From Zavarzinia compransoris (GTDB lineage: Bacteria > Pseudomonadota > Alphaproteobacteria > Zavarziniales > Zavarziniaceae): a DNA stretch of 64,000 bases. Location of the stretch: positions 1-64,000 of the forward strand of contig NZ_QGLF01000005.1 in the NCBI RefSeq assembly GCF_003173055.1. Reading direction: 5' to 3'. Shown here in pieces: positions 1-10,634 of this stretch. Both the position numbers and the translations under genes were made by a program. Every line of letters begins with the position of its first letter. Positions within the stretch are counted from its first letter, which is position 1. The notes beneath the pieces are model-generated. The model was not told the origin of the DNA, ran no database searches, and saw nothing but the letters and a program-made list of their open reading frames with translations.

Positions 1-1
1 C

Positions 2-175
2 GACAGCCGCGACTGGGTCCCCACCACCGGCCAGGCCCAGTGGAAACAGGTCGCCATCTGGAACGTCATCTCAAAGCGCGTCACCTGGCTCACCATGGAC
101 TCACGCTGGCAGGACCTCGAACGAAACCCCACTCCCTCGCTCTTCGACGTCGATCAGCTCAGGGATTACAAGTAA
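2..175 (+). CDS. DUF1329 family protein, C-terminal fragment (5' end outside window)
   Basis: This open frame runs in from the window edge and ends at TAA 173-175, leaving 57 residues. The tail has the pattern IWNVI...TM..W...F....LRDY. The same pattern ends the DUF1329 protein at 16902-18284 (LWNVI...TM..W...F....LRDY), so I read this as the end of a second DUF1329 protein. Members of this family are exported proteins with a LolB-like fold and are often found beside catabolic genes; their role is poorly defined. A strong terminator follows at 242-278. The assignment rests on a short alignment by eye. Confidence 0.6.
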   Translation, partial: DSRDWVPTTGQAQWKQVAIWNVISKRVTWLTMDSRWQDLERNPTPSLFDVDQLRDYK

Positions 176-241
176 CCAAAACGCCGACCCCATAACATGG
201 GGCGGCGGCAGGCCTCCCCTGGGCCTCTCCCCAGGTTACTC

Positions 242-278
242 GGGCAGCGACGCGCAATCCGTCGCTGCCCCTTTTTTT
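242..278 (+). terminator. Rho-independent terminator after the DUF1329 fragment
   Basis: A 10-bp perfect stem, GGGCAGCGAC (242-251) with GTCGCTGCCC (261-270), has a 9-nt loop and is followed by C and seven Ts at 272-278. It ends transcription of the plus-strand gene stopping at 175. Confidence 0.9.
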
Positions 279-288
279 GTTTCCGGGC

Positions 289-332
289 AAAAAGAAACCC
301 CGGGCATCCCTTGGGGGACGGCCGGGGTTTCT
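289..332 (-). terminator. Rho-independent terminator of the paa operon
   Basis: AGAAACCCCGG (293-303) pairs with CCGGGGTTTCT (322-332), with further pairing inside. Read on the minus strand the stem is followed by a short T run (292-289). It lies 14 bp beyond the paaJ stop codon and closes the long minus-strand operon. Confidence 0.8.
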
Positions 333-345
333 CTTCCGCGATCTG

Positions 346-1551
346 TCAGGCGCGCTCGATCACCATGGCGATGCCCTGGCCGACGCCGATGCACATGGTG
401 CAGAGCGCCCGCTTCGCCTGGCGCAGCTGCAATTCAAGCGCGGCGGTCAAGGCGAGGCGCGCCCCGCTCATGCCCAGCGGATGGCCAAGCGCAATGGCGC
501 CGCCGTTCGGGTTGACGTGATCCGCATCGTCCGGCAGGCCGAGCTGGCGCAGCACGGCCAGGCCCTGGGCGGCGAAAGCCTCGTTCAACTCGACGATATC
601 GATATCGCCGATGCCGATGCCGAGGCGGGCCAGGAGCTTTTGCGTCGCCGGCGCCGGGCCGATGCCCATGATGCGCGGCGGCACGCCGGCGGTTGCAGCC
701 CCGAGCACCCGGGCGATCGGGGTCAGACCGTGGCGCGCCGCGGCGGCTTCCGAGGCGACGATCAGCGCGGCGGCGCCGTCATTGACGCCGGAAGCATTGC
801 CGGCGGTGACGCTGCCGCCGGCGCGGAACGGTGTCGGCAGCTTGGCGAGGCCTTCCAGCGTGGTTTCGGCGCGGGGGTGCTCGTCCCGGGTCACGCGCAC
901 CGGCTCGCCCTTGCGGGCCGGCAGGGTGACCGGCACGATTTCCCGATCGAAGCGGCCGTTGCTTTGTGCCACTGCGGTCCGCTGCTGCGAGCGGATGGCG
1001 AAGGCATCCTGGTCGGCGCGGGAGACGTTGAAATCGGCGGCGACGTTTTCCGCCGTTTCGGGCATGGAATCGATGCCGAACTGCTGTTCCAGCCGCTTGT
1101 TCACGAAGCGCCAGCCGATGGTGGTGTCATAGATCGCGTTGTCGCGCGCGAAGGCGGTGGTCGCCTTGGGCATGACAAAGGGCGCCCGGCTCATGCTCTC
1201 GACGCCGCCGGCGATGAAGAAATCGCCTTCGCCCGCCTTGATGGCGCGGGCGGCGATGGCGACGGCATCGAGGCCGGAACCGCACAGGCGGTTCACGGTG
1301 GTGCCCGGCGCGCTGTCACCGAGGCCGGCGAGGAGCGCGGCCATGCGGGCGACATTGCGATTGTCCTCGCCCGCCTGATTGGCGCAGCCGAGCACGACGT
1401 CGTCGAGCGCCGCCCAGTCGGCGCCGGGATGGCGCGCGATCAACTCCTTGATGGGCAGGGCGGCCAGATCGTCGGCGCGCACGCCCGACAGGGCGCCGGC
1501 ATAACGCCCGATGGGCGTGCGCACGCCAGCGCAGATGAAGGCTTCGGTCAT
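346..1551 (-). CDS. paaJ: 3-oxoadipyl-CoA/3-oxo-5,6-dehydrosuberyl-CoA thiolase
   Basis: This thiolase (401 aa) makes the two CoA-dependent C-C cleavages at the end of the phenylacetate pathway, releasing acetyl-CoA and finally succinyl-CoA. The class II thiolase signatures are complete: the nucleophilic Cys90 in NRLCGSG, NEAFA near residue 320, GGAIALGHPLG with the active-site His near 357, and the second Cys in CIGVGQG near 387. The length is usual for PaaJ/PcaF. Its ATG overlaps the paaI stop codon (ATGA), and it is the last gene of the paaZABCDEGIJ operon. Sequence alone does not separate PaaJ from PcaF; the operon context favours PaaJ. Confidence 0.93.
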   Translation of the reverse strand: MTEAFICAGVRTPIGRYAGALSGVRADDLAALPIKELIARHPGADWAALDDVVLGCANQAGEDNRNVARMAALLAGLGDSAPGTTVNRLCGSGLDAVAIAARAIKAGEGDFFIAGGVESMSRAPFVMPKATTAFARDNAIYDTTIGWRFVNKRLEQQFGIDSMPETAENVAADFNVSRADQDAFAIRSQQRTAVAQSNGRFDREIVPVTLPARKGEPVRVTRDEHPRAETTLEGLAKLPTPFRAGGSVTAGNASGVNDGAAALIVASEAAAARHGLTPIARVLGAATAGVPPRIMGIGPAPATQKLLARLGIGIGDIDIVELNEAFAAQGLAVLRQLGLPDDADHVNPNGGAIALGHPLGMSGARLALTAALELQLRQAKRALCTMCIGVGQGIAMVIERA

Positions 1552-1982
1552 GGGGTTTCCTCGGTGATGACAGGCATTTTCAGCGCGGCGGACTGGCCGC
1601 GGAAGGTGGCCACGAGGCGGCCGTCGCCGCCGGCCACCGTGACGTCATAGATGCCGTTGCGGCCGACCAGGGCGGTTTCGGACGCCGCGGCGGTCAGCAC
1701 TTCCCCGACCCTGGCCGGGGCGAGATAGGTGATGGTGCAGTTCTGCCCGACGGTGGCGACATTCCGCGAATTGCAGGCAAAGGCGAAGGCGCTGTCGGCC
1801 AGGGCGAAGATCATGCCGCCATGGGCGGAGCCATGGCCGTTGGCCATGGCATCCGAGACCGGCATCGAGACCCGGGCCCGGCCCGGACCCATGGCCTCGA
1901 TCGCCATGCCCAGCGCGCGCGACGTGGGGTCGCGGCGAAACATGGCCTCGGCGCAGGCCCAGGCCAGGGCGTCGGGCGACAT
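1548..1982 (-). CDS. paaI: Hydroxyphenylacetyl-CoA thioesterase PaaI
   Basis: This hotdog-fold acyl-CoA thioesterase (144 aa) is thought to rescue CoA from dead-end ring-hydroxylated or epoxide-derived CoA esters of the phenylacetate pathway. The family signature NGHGSAHGGMIFALADSAFA (about residues 48-67) contains the HGG and Asp that hold and activate the substrate. The N-terminus resembles the PaaI subfamily (AEAMFRRDPTSRALG). It starts one base after the paaG stop (TGA-C-ATG) and overlaps paaJ by four bases, so it is tightly coupled. A second, more distant hotdog thioesterase lies at 30664-31116. Confidence 0.93.
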   Translation of the reverse strand: MSPDALAWACAEAMFRRDPTSRALGMAIEAMGPGRARVSMPVSDAMANGHGSAHGGMIFALADSAFAFACNSRNVATVGQNCTITYLAPARVGEVLTAAASETALVGRNGIYDVTVAGGDGRLVATFRGQSAALKMPVITEETP

Positions 1983-1983
1983 G

Positions 1984-2778
1984 TCAGCGGCCCTTGAACC
2001 GGGCCGGGCGCTTGTTCAGGAAGGCATCGATGCCTTCGCGGTAATCCTCGGTCCGGCCCAATTGCTGCTGGAGATCGCGCTCGAGGTCGAGTTGCCGGTC
2101 GAGGCTGTTGGTCGAGGAGACCTGAAGCGCCTGCTTGATCGCGGCCAGCGCCTTGGTCGGCTGGGTCGCCAGATGGCGGGCGAGGGTGCCGGCCTCGTCG
2201 AGCAGCCTGTCGTCGTCCACCACCTTCCAGATCAGGCCCCAGGCGAGCGCGGTTTCCGCCGGCAGGATGTCGCCGGTCAGCGCCAGTCCGGCGGCACGCG
2301 CCTGGCCGACCAGCCGGGGCAGCACCCAGGTGCCGCCGCAATCCGGCAGCAGGCCGACCTTGCAGAAGGCCTGGCCGAATTTCGCGTTGCGCCCGGCGAT
2401 CACGATGTCGGCGGCGAGCGCCAGATTGGCGCCGGCCCCGGCGGCAATGCCGTTGACGGCGGCAATCACCGGCAGGGGCAGGGCGCGCAGGCGGCGGACG
2501 AGGGGATTATACCAGCCCTCGATCGTCTGGCCGAGGTCGGGCGGGGCCTCGCCCGGCTTGGTGGCACGGTCCGCCAGGTCCTGGCCGGCGCAGAAGCCGC
2601 GCCCGGCGCCGGTGACGATCACCGCGCGGACGGCGGCATCGCCCTCGATCGTCGCGAGATGGGCACGCAGGGTCTCGTGCATCGCGACGTTGAAGGCATT
2701 GATCTTGTCCGGCCGGTTCAGGGTCAGGGTGGCGACACCGTCCTGGACGGCCAGCAGCACCGGTTGGGCTTCTTCCAT
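1984..2778 (-). CDS. paaG: 1,2-epoxyphenylacetyl-CoA isomerase PaaG
   Basis: This crotonase-fold enzyme (264 aa) converts ring-1,2-epoxyphenylacetyl-CoA to the seven-membered oxepin-CoA and also shifts the double bond of a later intermediate. AGQDL near residue 64 and GAGANLALAADIVIA near 116-130 form the oxyanion hole and CoA pocket. The stretch YNPLVRRL and the C-terminal DLERD...REGIDAFLNKR are typical of PaaG rather than PaaF. It sits 24 bp after paaE and one base before paaI. No second crotonase gene (paaF, the 2,3-dehydroadipyl-CoA hydratase) occurs in the window. Confidence 0.93.
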   Translation of the reverse strand: MEEAQPVLLAVQDGVATLTLNRPDKINAFNVAMHETLRAHLATIEGDAAVRAVIVTGAGRGFCAGQDLADRATKPGEAPPDLGQTIEGWYNPLVRRLRALPLPVIAAVNGIAAGAGANLALAADIVIAGRNAKFGQAFCKVGLLPDCGGTWVLPRLVGQARAAGLALTGDILPAETALAWGLIWKVVDDDRLLDEAGTLARHLATQPTKALAAIKQALQVSSTNSLDRQLDLERDLQQQLGRTEDYREGIDAFLNKRPARFKGR

Positions 2779-2802
2779 GGCGTTCCTCTTGCTTTATGGT
2801 TT

Positions 2803-3873
2803 TTAGTGCTGCTGGTCGTCGAAATCGACCACCAGTTTCTCGCAGGCGGCATAGCTCTGGCAGGTGAGGATGTAACCGCGGGCGATTTCATAGTCTTCCA
2901 GGCCGAAGTGGACGTCCATGTCCACGTCGCCCTCGACCAGTTTCGCCCGGCAGGTGGAACAGACGCCGGCCTTGCAGGAATAGGGCAGTTCGATGCCCTG
3001 GCGCAGCGCGGCGTCGAGCAGGGTCTCCGCCCCCTTCGCCATCCCGAAGGCCAGCGCCCGGCCGTCGATGACGGCGGTGGCCTGGACCGTGCCGGTGCCC
3101 GCCTCGAGGGGGCGGGCGGTGCCGGCGGGCCTGGCGATGCCGAAAAGCTCGGTCTTGATCGCCGCGCGCGGCACGCCCAATTCTTCGAGGGTTGCCGAAA
3201 CCTCGCGGGTCATGTCCTCGGGGCCGCAGATGAAGGCGACATCGACACTGCCGGGCGAAAGCCAGCGGGTCATGATCTCGCGGCATTTGGCGCCGTCGAT
3301 GCGGCCGTTGAAAAGCTCGATCTCCTGCGGTTCGCGGCTCATGACATGGACGATCGACAGGCGCTCCAGGTAGAGGTCCTTCAGGTCCGCCAGTTCCTGG
3401 CCGAACATCACGCCGGACGAGGCGCGGTTGCCATAGATCAGGGTGAAGCGGCTGGCCGGCTCGGCCGACAGGACACTGCGCAGGATCGACAGGATGGGCG
3501 TGATGCCGCTGCCGACGGCAAAGCCGACATAGTGGCGGTCGGCGCCGGCATCCAGCGGGACATGGAAGCGGCCCTGGGGCGGCATGACTTCGATTGCCGC
3601 GCCGGGCACCAGGGCGTCCTGCGCCCAGGTCGAGAAGCGCCCGCCGGCAACGCGCTTGATGCCGATGCGGAGCGCGCCGTCATCGACGCCGGAGCAGATC
3701 GAATAGCTGCGGCGCAGGTCCTCGCCCCCGATCTCGGCGCGCAATGTCAGGTACTGGCCTTGGATGAAGGCGAAGTCGCCGGCGGCTTCGGGCGGCACCG
3801 CAAGGGTGACGACGATCGCGTCGCGTGTTTCCTGCCGCACACTGTCGACCGTCAGGGTATGGAATGTGCTCAT
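2803..3873 (-). CDS. paaE: Phenylacetyl-CoA epoxidase reductase subunit PaaE
   Basis: The reductase (356 aa) passes electrons from NADPH through FAD and a [2Fe-2S] cluster to the PaaAC oxygenase. The N-terminal two thirds is a ferredoxin-reductase fold, with RRSYSICSG for FAD near residue 55 and GSGITPILS for the pyridine nucleotide near 125. The C-terminal plant-type ferredoxin domain has CKAGVCSTC (C-x4-C-x2-C) and a later Cys in ILTCQ. The frame stays open upstream to 4056, but ATG 3873 gives the family N-terminus (MSTFHTLTV) and lies 7 bp after paaD, so I start there. Confidence 0.95.
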   Translation of the reverse strand: MSTFHTLTVDSVRQETRDAIVVTLAVPPEAAGDFAFIQGQYLTLRAEIGGEDLRRSYSICSGVDDGALRIGIKRVAGGRFSTWAQDALVPGAAIEVMPPQGRFHVPLDAGADRHYVGFAVGSGITPILSILRSVLSAEPASRFTLIYGNRASSGVMFGQELADLKDLYLERLSIVHVMSREPQEIELFNGRIDGAKCREIMTRWLSPGSVDVAFICGPEDMTREVSATLEELGVPRAAIKTELFGIARPAGTARPLEAGTGTVQATAVIDGRALAFGMAKGAETLLDAALRQGIELPYSCKAGVCSTCRAKLVEGDVDMDVHFGLEDYEIARGYILTCQSYAACEKLVVDFDDQQH

Positions 3874-3880
3874 GGCTCGC

Positions 3881-4351
3881 TCAATGGCATTTGAAGTGGT
3901 CGAAGGGTTCGCGGCAGTCGTCGCAGCGGTAGAGCGCCTTGCAGGCGGTCGAGCCGAAACGGCTGAGCAGGCTGGTGCGCGTGGAACCGCACAGGGGGCA
4001 GGCGAGCGCCGCCGGCAGCACGCCGCAGGTGCCGGCGACCGGCGGGGCGATGCCATAGGCGAGAAGCGCCTGCCGGCCCCGCTCGGTCATCCAGTCGGTG
4101 GTCCAGGCCGGGGCGAGGCTGATCTCGACCGCCGCCTGCTCGATCCCGTGATCGTGCAGGGCGGCCTTGATCTCGCTTTCGATCACCCCCATGGCCGGGC
4201 AGCCGGTATAGGTCGGCGTGATCACCACGGTCAGGCGCCCGTCGTCCTGCCGGACCGCCCGGACGATGCCGAGATCGATGATGGAGAGCACCGGAATTTC
4301 CGGGTCCTTCACATCCTCCAGCCAGGCCAGGACCTCGACGACGCCGGCCAT
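3881..4351 (-). CDS. paaD: Phenylacetyl-CoA epoxidase assembly protein PaaD
   Basis: PaaD (156 aa from ATG 4351) is a MIP18/DUF59-family protein needed for a functional epoxidase, probably through Fe-S or metal-centre assembly. The N-terminal part carries DPEIPVLSIIDLGIV and TYTGCPAM, typical of the family. The C-terminus has four Cys in two pairs (CPLCG and CDDC) that suggest a zinc ribbon. A GTG at 4360 is an alternative start that would overlap the paaC stop codon; ATG 4351 has a modest upstream GGTGG. It lies between paaC and paaE in the usual order. Confidence 0.92.
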   Translation of the reverse strand: MAGVVEVLAWLEDVKDPEIPVLSIIDLGIVRAVRQDDGRLTVVITPTYTGCPAMGVIESEIKAALHDHGIEQAAVEISLAPAWTTDWMTERGRQALLAYGIAPPVAGTCGVLPAALACPLCGSTRTSLLSRFGSTACKALYRCDDCREPFDHFKCH

Positions 4352-4353
4352 GG

Positions 4354-5088
4354 CTACCACCGGGCGTCCGGGTGGCTGCGCGGGATATGCTGCATTTCCG
4401 CGAGCAGGCGGCCCATGTGTTCGCTATGGATGCCGCGCCGCCCGCCCGAGTGCATCCAGCGGTCCGCCGGGACTTCGAGCGTTGCCTTGGCCAGGGTTTC
4501 CGTCACCCGCTGGCGCCAGAGGGCGCGGATCTCGGCCGCCCCGACCGGCAGGGGATCGTCCCCGTCCTCGTCGGCCTCGAACATTTCGCCGGTAAAGGGC
4601 CAGAGGTCGCGCAGCGCCTGCTGCATCCGGCCCCGGCTGTAATCGGTGCCATCGCCGAGGCGGACCACCCAGCCGGCGCTGTGGGACAGGTGATAGCGGG
4701 CTTCCTTCCGGCTTTTAGCGGCGATGGCGGCGATGCGGGGATCGGCGGCGCCGGCCAGGGCGGCCAGCACGGCCTCGTGCCAGGCATCGAACAGGAACTG
4801 GCGGGCCATCGTGTCGGCGAAATCGCCGTTCGGCTGCTCGACCAGCAGGAGGTTGCGGAAATCGATCTCGTCGCGCAGGAAGGCGAGGTCGTCCTCGCTG
4901 CGGCCGGCGCCTTCGATCTCGCCGGCCAGCGACAGCCAGAGGCGGGCCTCGCCGACGAGGTCGAGGGCGATGTTGGCGGTGGCGATATCTTCCTCCAGCA
5001 CCGGGCCGTGGCCGGTGAGGGCGGCAAGCTGCTGCCCCAGGATCAGGGCATTGTCGCCGAGGCGAAGCACATGGTCGAAAAGGGACAT
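4354..5088 (-). CDS. paaC: Phenylacetyl-CoA epoxidase structural subunit PaaC
   Basis: PaaC (244 aa) is the non-catalytic partner of PaaA in the PaaABC(E) multicomponent epoxidase. It is a ferritin-like helical protein: LGDNALILGQQL near the start and WHEAVLAALAG and EARYHLSHSAGWVVRLGDGT further on match the family. It begins 10 bp after paaB and ends about where paaD begins, as in most paa operons. Length is normal (about 250 aa). Confidence 0.95.
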   Translation of the reverse strand: MSLFDHVLRLGDNALILGQQLAALTGHGPVLEEDIATANIALDLVGEARLWLSLAGEIEGAGRSEDDLAFLRDEIDFRNLLLVEQPNGDFADTMARQFLFDAWHEAVLAALAGAADPRIAAIAAKSRKEARYHLSHSAGWVVRLGDGTDYSRGRMQQALRDLWPFTGEMFEADEDGDDPLPVGAAEIRALWRQRVTETLAKATLEVPADRWMHSGGRRGIHSEHMGRLLAEMQHIPRSHPDARW

Positions 5089-5098
5089 GGTCCGTCTC

Positions 5099-5380
5099 CT
5101 ACATGTGCTTCACGCCGTCGATCAGCGCGAAGAAGGTCGGGTGGCGATAGACCTTCGAGCGGGCAGGATCGAACAGCGGTTCCTTATCGCCGGGGCTGCT
5201 GGCGACGATGTCGGCGGCACGGACCACCCAGATGCTCACACCTTCGTTCCGCCGCGTATAGACGTCGCGGGCATTGCCGATCGCCATTTCCGCATCCGCC
5301 GCGCGCAGGCTGCCCACATGCTTATGGGCAAGGCCGTGGCTGGAGCGGATGAACACCTCCCAGAGAGGCCATTCCTTCAT
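5099..5380 (-). CDS. paaB: Phenylacetyl-CoA epoxidase subunit PaaB
   Basis: PaaB (93 aa) is the small subunit that bridges PaaAC heterodimers in the epoxidase. The N-terminus [20 protein letters not shown] and the C-terminal [16 protein letters not shown] are family hallmarks. The frame is open far upstream, but ATG 5380 overlaps the paaA stop codon (ATGA), which fixes the start. It lies between paaA and paaC as expected. Confidence 0.95.
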   Translation of the reverse strand: MKEWPLWEVFIRSSHGLAHKHVGSLRAADAEMAIGNARDVYTRRNEGVSIWVVRAADIVASSPGDKEPLFDPARSKVYRHPTFFALIDGVKHM

Positions 5381-6360
5381 TGCTTGTCTCCTGCATGCTT
5401 GGCGGCGTGGGCGGCGGCGGCATCCCGGACCCAGGCGCCCCGGTCCCAGGCGGAGCGGCGGGCGGCGAGACGGTCCCGGTTGCAGGGGCCGTCGCCCCGC
5501 ACCACGCTGTAGAATTCTTCCCAGTCGATCGGGCCGATGTCGTAATGGCCCCGTTCCTCGTTCCACGTCAGCTCCGGGTCGGGCAGGGTGAGACCGATCA
5601 ACTCGGCCTGGGGCACGGTCTGGTCGATGAAACGCTGGCGCAGGTCGTCGTTGCTGTGCAGCTTGATCCGCCAGGCGGCGGATTGGGCGCTGTGCACGGA
5701 TTCCGTATCCGGCGGGCCGAACATCATCACTGCCGGCCACCACCAGCGGTTCAGTGCATCCTGGGCCATGCGGCGCTGGGCCTCGGTGCCTTGCGCCAGC
5801 CGGGTCATGATGTCGAAGCCCTGGCGCTGGTGGAAACTCTCTTCCTTGCAGACCCGCACCATGGCCCGGCCATAGGGGCCGTAGGAGCAGCGGCACAGCG
5901 GGATCTGGTTGATGATCGCCGCCCCGTCCACCAGCCAGCCGATGGCGCCGATATCGGCCCAGGTCAGGGTCGGGTAGTTGAAGATGCTGGAATATTTCGC
6001 CTTGCCCTCGTGCAGGGCCTCGATCAGGTCGTCGCGCGAAACGCCCAGGGTTTCGGCGGCGGCGTAGAGATAGAGCCCGTGGCCGCCCTCGTCCTGGACC
6101 TTGGCGAGCAGGGTGGCCTTCCGCTGGAGCGAGGGGGCGCGGGTGATCCAATTGCCTTCCGGCAGCATGCCGACGATTTCGGAATGGGCATGCTGGGAAA
6201 TCTGGCGCACCAGGGTTTTCCGATAGGATTCGGGCATCCAGTCCTCGGGCTCGATGCGGATGCCGGCATCGATCCGCTCCTGGAAGCGGCGTTCGGCGCC
6301 GTCCAGCTCGCTGGCGTCGCGAACCCGCGCAACACCGGTATCGACCATCTGGGCATACAT
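5377..6360 (-). CDS. paaA: Phenylacetyl-CoA epoxidase catalytic subunit PaaA
   Basis: This di-iron oxygenase subunit (327 aa) inserts one oxygen atom into the aromatic ring of phenylacetyl-CoA to give the 1,2-epoxide. Carboxylate and His ligands are visible in [15 protein letters not shown] near residue 88 and [12 protein letters not shown] near 172; [22 protein letters not shown] between them is also typical. Length matches the family (about 310-330 aa). It starts one base after the paaZ stop (TGA-C-ATG) and overlaps paaB by four bases. Confidence 0.97.
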   Translation of the reverse strand: MYAQMVDTGVARVRDASELDGAERRFQERIDAGIRIEPEDWMPESYRKTLVRQISQHAHSEIVGMLPEGNWITRAPSLQRKATLLAKVQDEGGHGLYLYAAAETLGVSRDDLIEALHEGKAKYSSIFNYPTLTWADIGAIGWLVDGAAIINQIPLCRCSYGPYGRAMVRVCKEESFHQRQGFDIMTRLAQGTEAQRRMAQDALNRWWWPAVMMFGPPDTESVHSAQSAAWRIKLHSNDDLRQRFIDQTVPQAELIGLTLPDPELTWNEERGHYDIGPIDWEEFYSVVRGDGPCNRDRLAARRSAWDRGAWVRDAAAAHAAKHAGDKQ

Positions 6361-6361
6361 G

Positions 6362-8398
<2,037 letters not shown>

Positions 8399-8525
8399 GA
8401 TCTTCCTCCCCGTTTGTTTCATTGATCGGATGAACGGTAAATTATTGCCCCAGGGTGCCGCGCCTTGGGCCATGGGGCGGGCAGGCCGGGGCGGTGCTTC
8501 TTGTTCTCAGTCCGGTTTTATTATA

Positions 8526-8543
8526 TGACCGGCCGATCAATTA
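8526..8543. promoter_or_regulatory. Putative TetR-type (PaaR-like) operator between paaZ and paaH
   Basis: TGACCG-GCCGAT-CAATTA shares the left half-site and spacing of the two sites at 15332 and 15414 (TRACCG-N6-CGGTYA); its right half is degenerate. It ends 16 bp before the paaH start codon and lies in the 161-bp divergent paaZ/paaH promoter region. PaaR-type TetR repressors relieved by phenylacetyl-CoA are known for paa operons in other proteobacteria; that such a protein binds here is inference. Confidence 0.5.
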
Positions 8544-8559
8544 ATTCAAGGGGGTTTCC

Positions 8560-9966
8560 ATGGAACGGGTCATCGGCATCGTCGGCGCGGGCGCCATGGG
8601 CGCCGGCATCGCCCAGGTGGCGGCGCAGCACGGCGCGCAGGTCATCGTCTGCGACGACAAGGCGGCCGCCCTCGACCGCGGGCGCGGGCTGATGGCGGCC
8701 TCGCTGGGCGATCTGCTGCGCCGCGGCCGGCTGGATGCGGCGGGCCTTGCCGCGGTCGAGGGGCGCCTGTCCTGGCACCAGGGCCTTGCCGCCCTGGCCG
8801 GGGCCGATGTGGTGATCGAGGCGATCGTCGAGGATATGGCCGCCAAGCAGGGGTTGTTCGCCGCGCTCGAGGCGGTGGTGGGGCCGGACTGCATCCTGGC
8901 GACCAATACCTCGTCCCTGTCCGTGAGCGGCCTTGCGGGGCCGCTGGCCCGGCCCGGGCGCTTCGCCGGGCTGCATTTCTTCAACCCGGTGCCGGCGATG
9001 AAACTGGTCGAGGTCGTCCGCGGCCGGGCCACCGGGGCGGAGGTCGCGGCCCGCCTGTCCGCCCTGGTCGCAGCCTGGGGCAAGCTGCCGGTGGAGGTGC
9101 GGGATGTTCCGGGCTTCATCGTCAACCGGGTCGCCCGGCCCTTCTATGCCGAGGCTTTCGTCGCCCTCGGCGAGGGGCAGGTCGATGCCGTCACCATCGA
9201 CCGCGTGCTCCAGGATTGCGGTGGTTTCCGCCTGGGACCGCTGGCCCTGGCGGATATAATCGGCCACGATGTAAATTATGCCGCCGCCTGCGGCATCCAT
9301 GCCGCCTATGACGGCAGGACCCGTTTCCGCCCCCAGGCGGCGCAGGCCCGGCTGGTCGAGACCGGCGCCCTGGGCCGGAAGGCCGGGCGCGGCGTCTATG
9401 ACGATGCGGCGCCGAAACCCGCGATCGAGACCCTGGCGCCGGCACCGGTGCACGAGATCCGGCGCGGCGAGGCGCGGCTGACCGCGGCCCTGCCGGTGGA
9501 TGGGGGCGAGGCGGACGGCGTCCTGCTTCTTGCCGGCGACGGGCGCTCGGCCGCGACGATGGAACGGGTTCTGGGGCGGCCGGTGGTCCTGTTCGATTTC
9601 TGCCGTGATCCGGCCGCGGCGCCGCTGCTGGCCCTGGCGGGATCGCCCGGGGCGACCGCGGCCATGCTGGCCAAGGCGGCGGGCTTCGCGGCGGCGCAGG
9701 GAAAGCAGGCGGTACGCATTCCCGACCGGCCGGGCCTTCTCAGCCTGCGGACCTGGGCCCAGCTCTATAATGCGGCGGCGGATGCGGTGGCCGACCGTGT
9801 CGCTTCGGCGGCCGATGTCGATCTCGCGCTCCGCTACGGCACCAATTACCCGGAAGGGCCGCTGGCGCTGGCGGCGCGCCTGGGCCTCGGCTTCGTGACC
9901 CGGGCCCTTGGCCATATCGCCGATGAAACCGGCGACGAGTTCTATCGGCCGTCGGCGGCGCTCTGA
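8560..9966 (+). CDS. paaH: 3-hydroxyadipyl-CoA dehydrogenase PaaH
   Basis: PaaH (468 aa) oxidises (S)-3-hydroxyadipyl-CoA to 3-oxoadipyl-CoA with NAD+, the step before the PaaJ thiolase. The N-terminal Rossmann domain has GIVGAGAMGAGIAQVAAQHG (residues 6-25). HFFNPVPAMKLVEVV and FIVNRVARPFYAEA are the usual hydroxyacyl-CoA dehydrogenase motifs. The C-terminus carries a second dehydrogenase C-domain (LRYGTNYPEGPLALA), as in E. coli PaaH (475 aa). SD AAGGGGG precedes the ATG. It is divergent from the paaZ operon and convergent with styC. Confidence 0.95.
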   Translation: MERVIGIVGAGAMGAGIAQVAAQHGAQVIVCDDKAAALDRGRGLMAASLGDLLRRGRLDAAGLAAVEGRLSWHQGLAALAGADVVIEAIVEDMAAKQGLFAALEAVVGPDCILATNTSSLSVSGLAGPLARPGRFAGLHFFNPVPAMKLVEVVRGRATGAEVAARLSALVAAWGKLPVEVRDVPGFIVNRVARPFYAEAFVALGEGQVDAVTIDRVLQDCGGFRLGPLALADIIGHDVNYAAACGIHAAYDGRTRFRPQAAQARLVETGALGRKAGRGVYDDAAPKPAIETLAPAPVHEIRRGEARLTAALPVDGGEADGVLLLAGDGRSAATMERVLGRPVVLFDFCRDPAAAPLLALAGSPGATAAMLAKAAGFAAAQGKQAVRIPDRPGLLSLRTWAQLYNAAADAVADRVASAADVDLALRYGTNYPEGPLALAARLGLGFVTRALGHIADETGDEFYRPSAAL

Positions 9967-9993
9967 AAAAAATGGCCCGGCGCGAGCCGGGCC
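9966..9993 (-). terminator. Rho-independent terminator of the sty operon
   Basis: GGCCCGGC (9974-9981) and GCCGGGCC (9986-9993) form a perfect stem with a GCGA loop. On the minus strand it is followed by a run of seven Ts (9972-9966). It lies 33 bp beyond the styC stop and overlaps the end of paaH. Confidence 0.9.
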
Positions 9994-10026
9994 AAGTCAG
10001 AGGAGAGGGGGCCTTGGCCCCGGGGA

Positions 10027-10587
10027 TCAGTCTTTCGACTGAAGGATTTTCCAGGCCATATAGAGGGTCGCCGCCAAGCTGGCGATGCCGAAGACTGCGG
10101 CCGGGAAAAGCGCGATGAAACTGTTCAGGCTGCCGGGGCCGAAGGCGTTGGCGCCGAAGGTGAGGCCCCGGTTGTCCGAGAAGTTGGCGAAGTAATAGAA
10201 GATCGTATTGGCCCAGCCGGCGCCGACGATGATGACCGCGAGCCAGGTCTGCGCCTTCCTGGAAAAGCCGAGATAGGGCAGCACCAGGGCGATGGCGATC
10301 ACCATCAGGGCATTCATGGGCGTGCCGCGGTGGGCCTTGGCCCAGCCGTCGGCGGTGCCGGGGATGTCGAACTGGGTGATGGTGCCGGGCACGAATTCGA
10401 AGCCGCCGACCAGCTTCACCCACAGGCCGACCCCGGCCACAAGAGCGAAGAACAGCAGCAGCACGCCATGGGCGACCATGACCTTCTGCATGCGGTTGAA
10501 GGCGAAGCCCGCCCGCGTCGCGGCGCTTCGGTCGGCGGTCTTGTCCCCGGCGGCGGGAATGCCAAGGGTAACATCGGCTTGAGACAT
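10027..10587 (-). CDS. styC: Styrene oxide isomerase
   Basis: StyC (186 aa) is an integral membrane enzyme that isomerises styrene oxide to phenylacetaldehyde without added cofactor. Four hydrophobic segments are visible (about residues 38-58, 93-104, 114-132, 153-178). Motifs recalled from Pseudomonas SOI are present: GVGLW..LVGGFE, GWAKAHRG with His86 at the position of the haem-ligand His, and FYYFANFS.NRGLTFG.N.FGPG with the conserved Tyr. The N-terminus is about 15 residues longer than the Pseudomonas form. SD GGGAGGA precedes ATG 10587. It follows styB by 47 bp. Confidence 0.93.
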   Translation of the reverse strand: MSQADVTLGIPAAGDKTADRSAATRAGFAFNRMQKVMVAHGVLLLFFALVAGVGLWVKLVGGFEFVPGTITQFDIPGTADGWAKAHRGTPMNALMVIAIALVLPYLGFSRKAQTWLAVIIVGAGWANTIFYYFANFSDNRGLTFGANAFGPGSLNSFIALFPAAVFGIASLAATLYMAWKILQSKD

Positions 10588-10634
10588 TCTATCCTCCCTT
10601 TGGTCTCTTTGATGATTGTCGTGCGGTTTCCGGC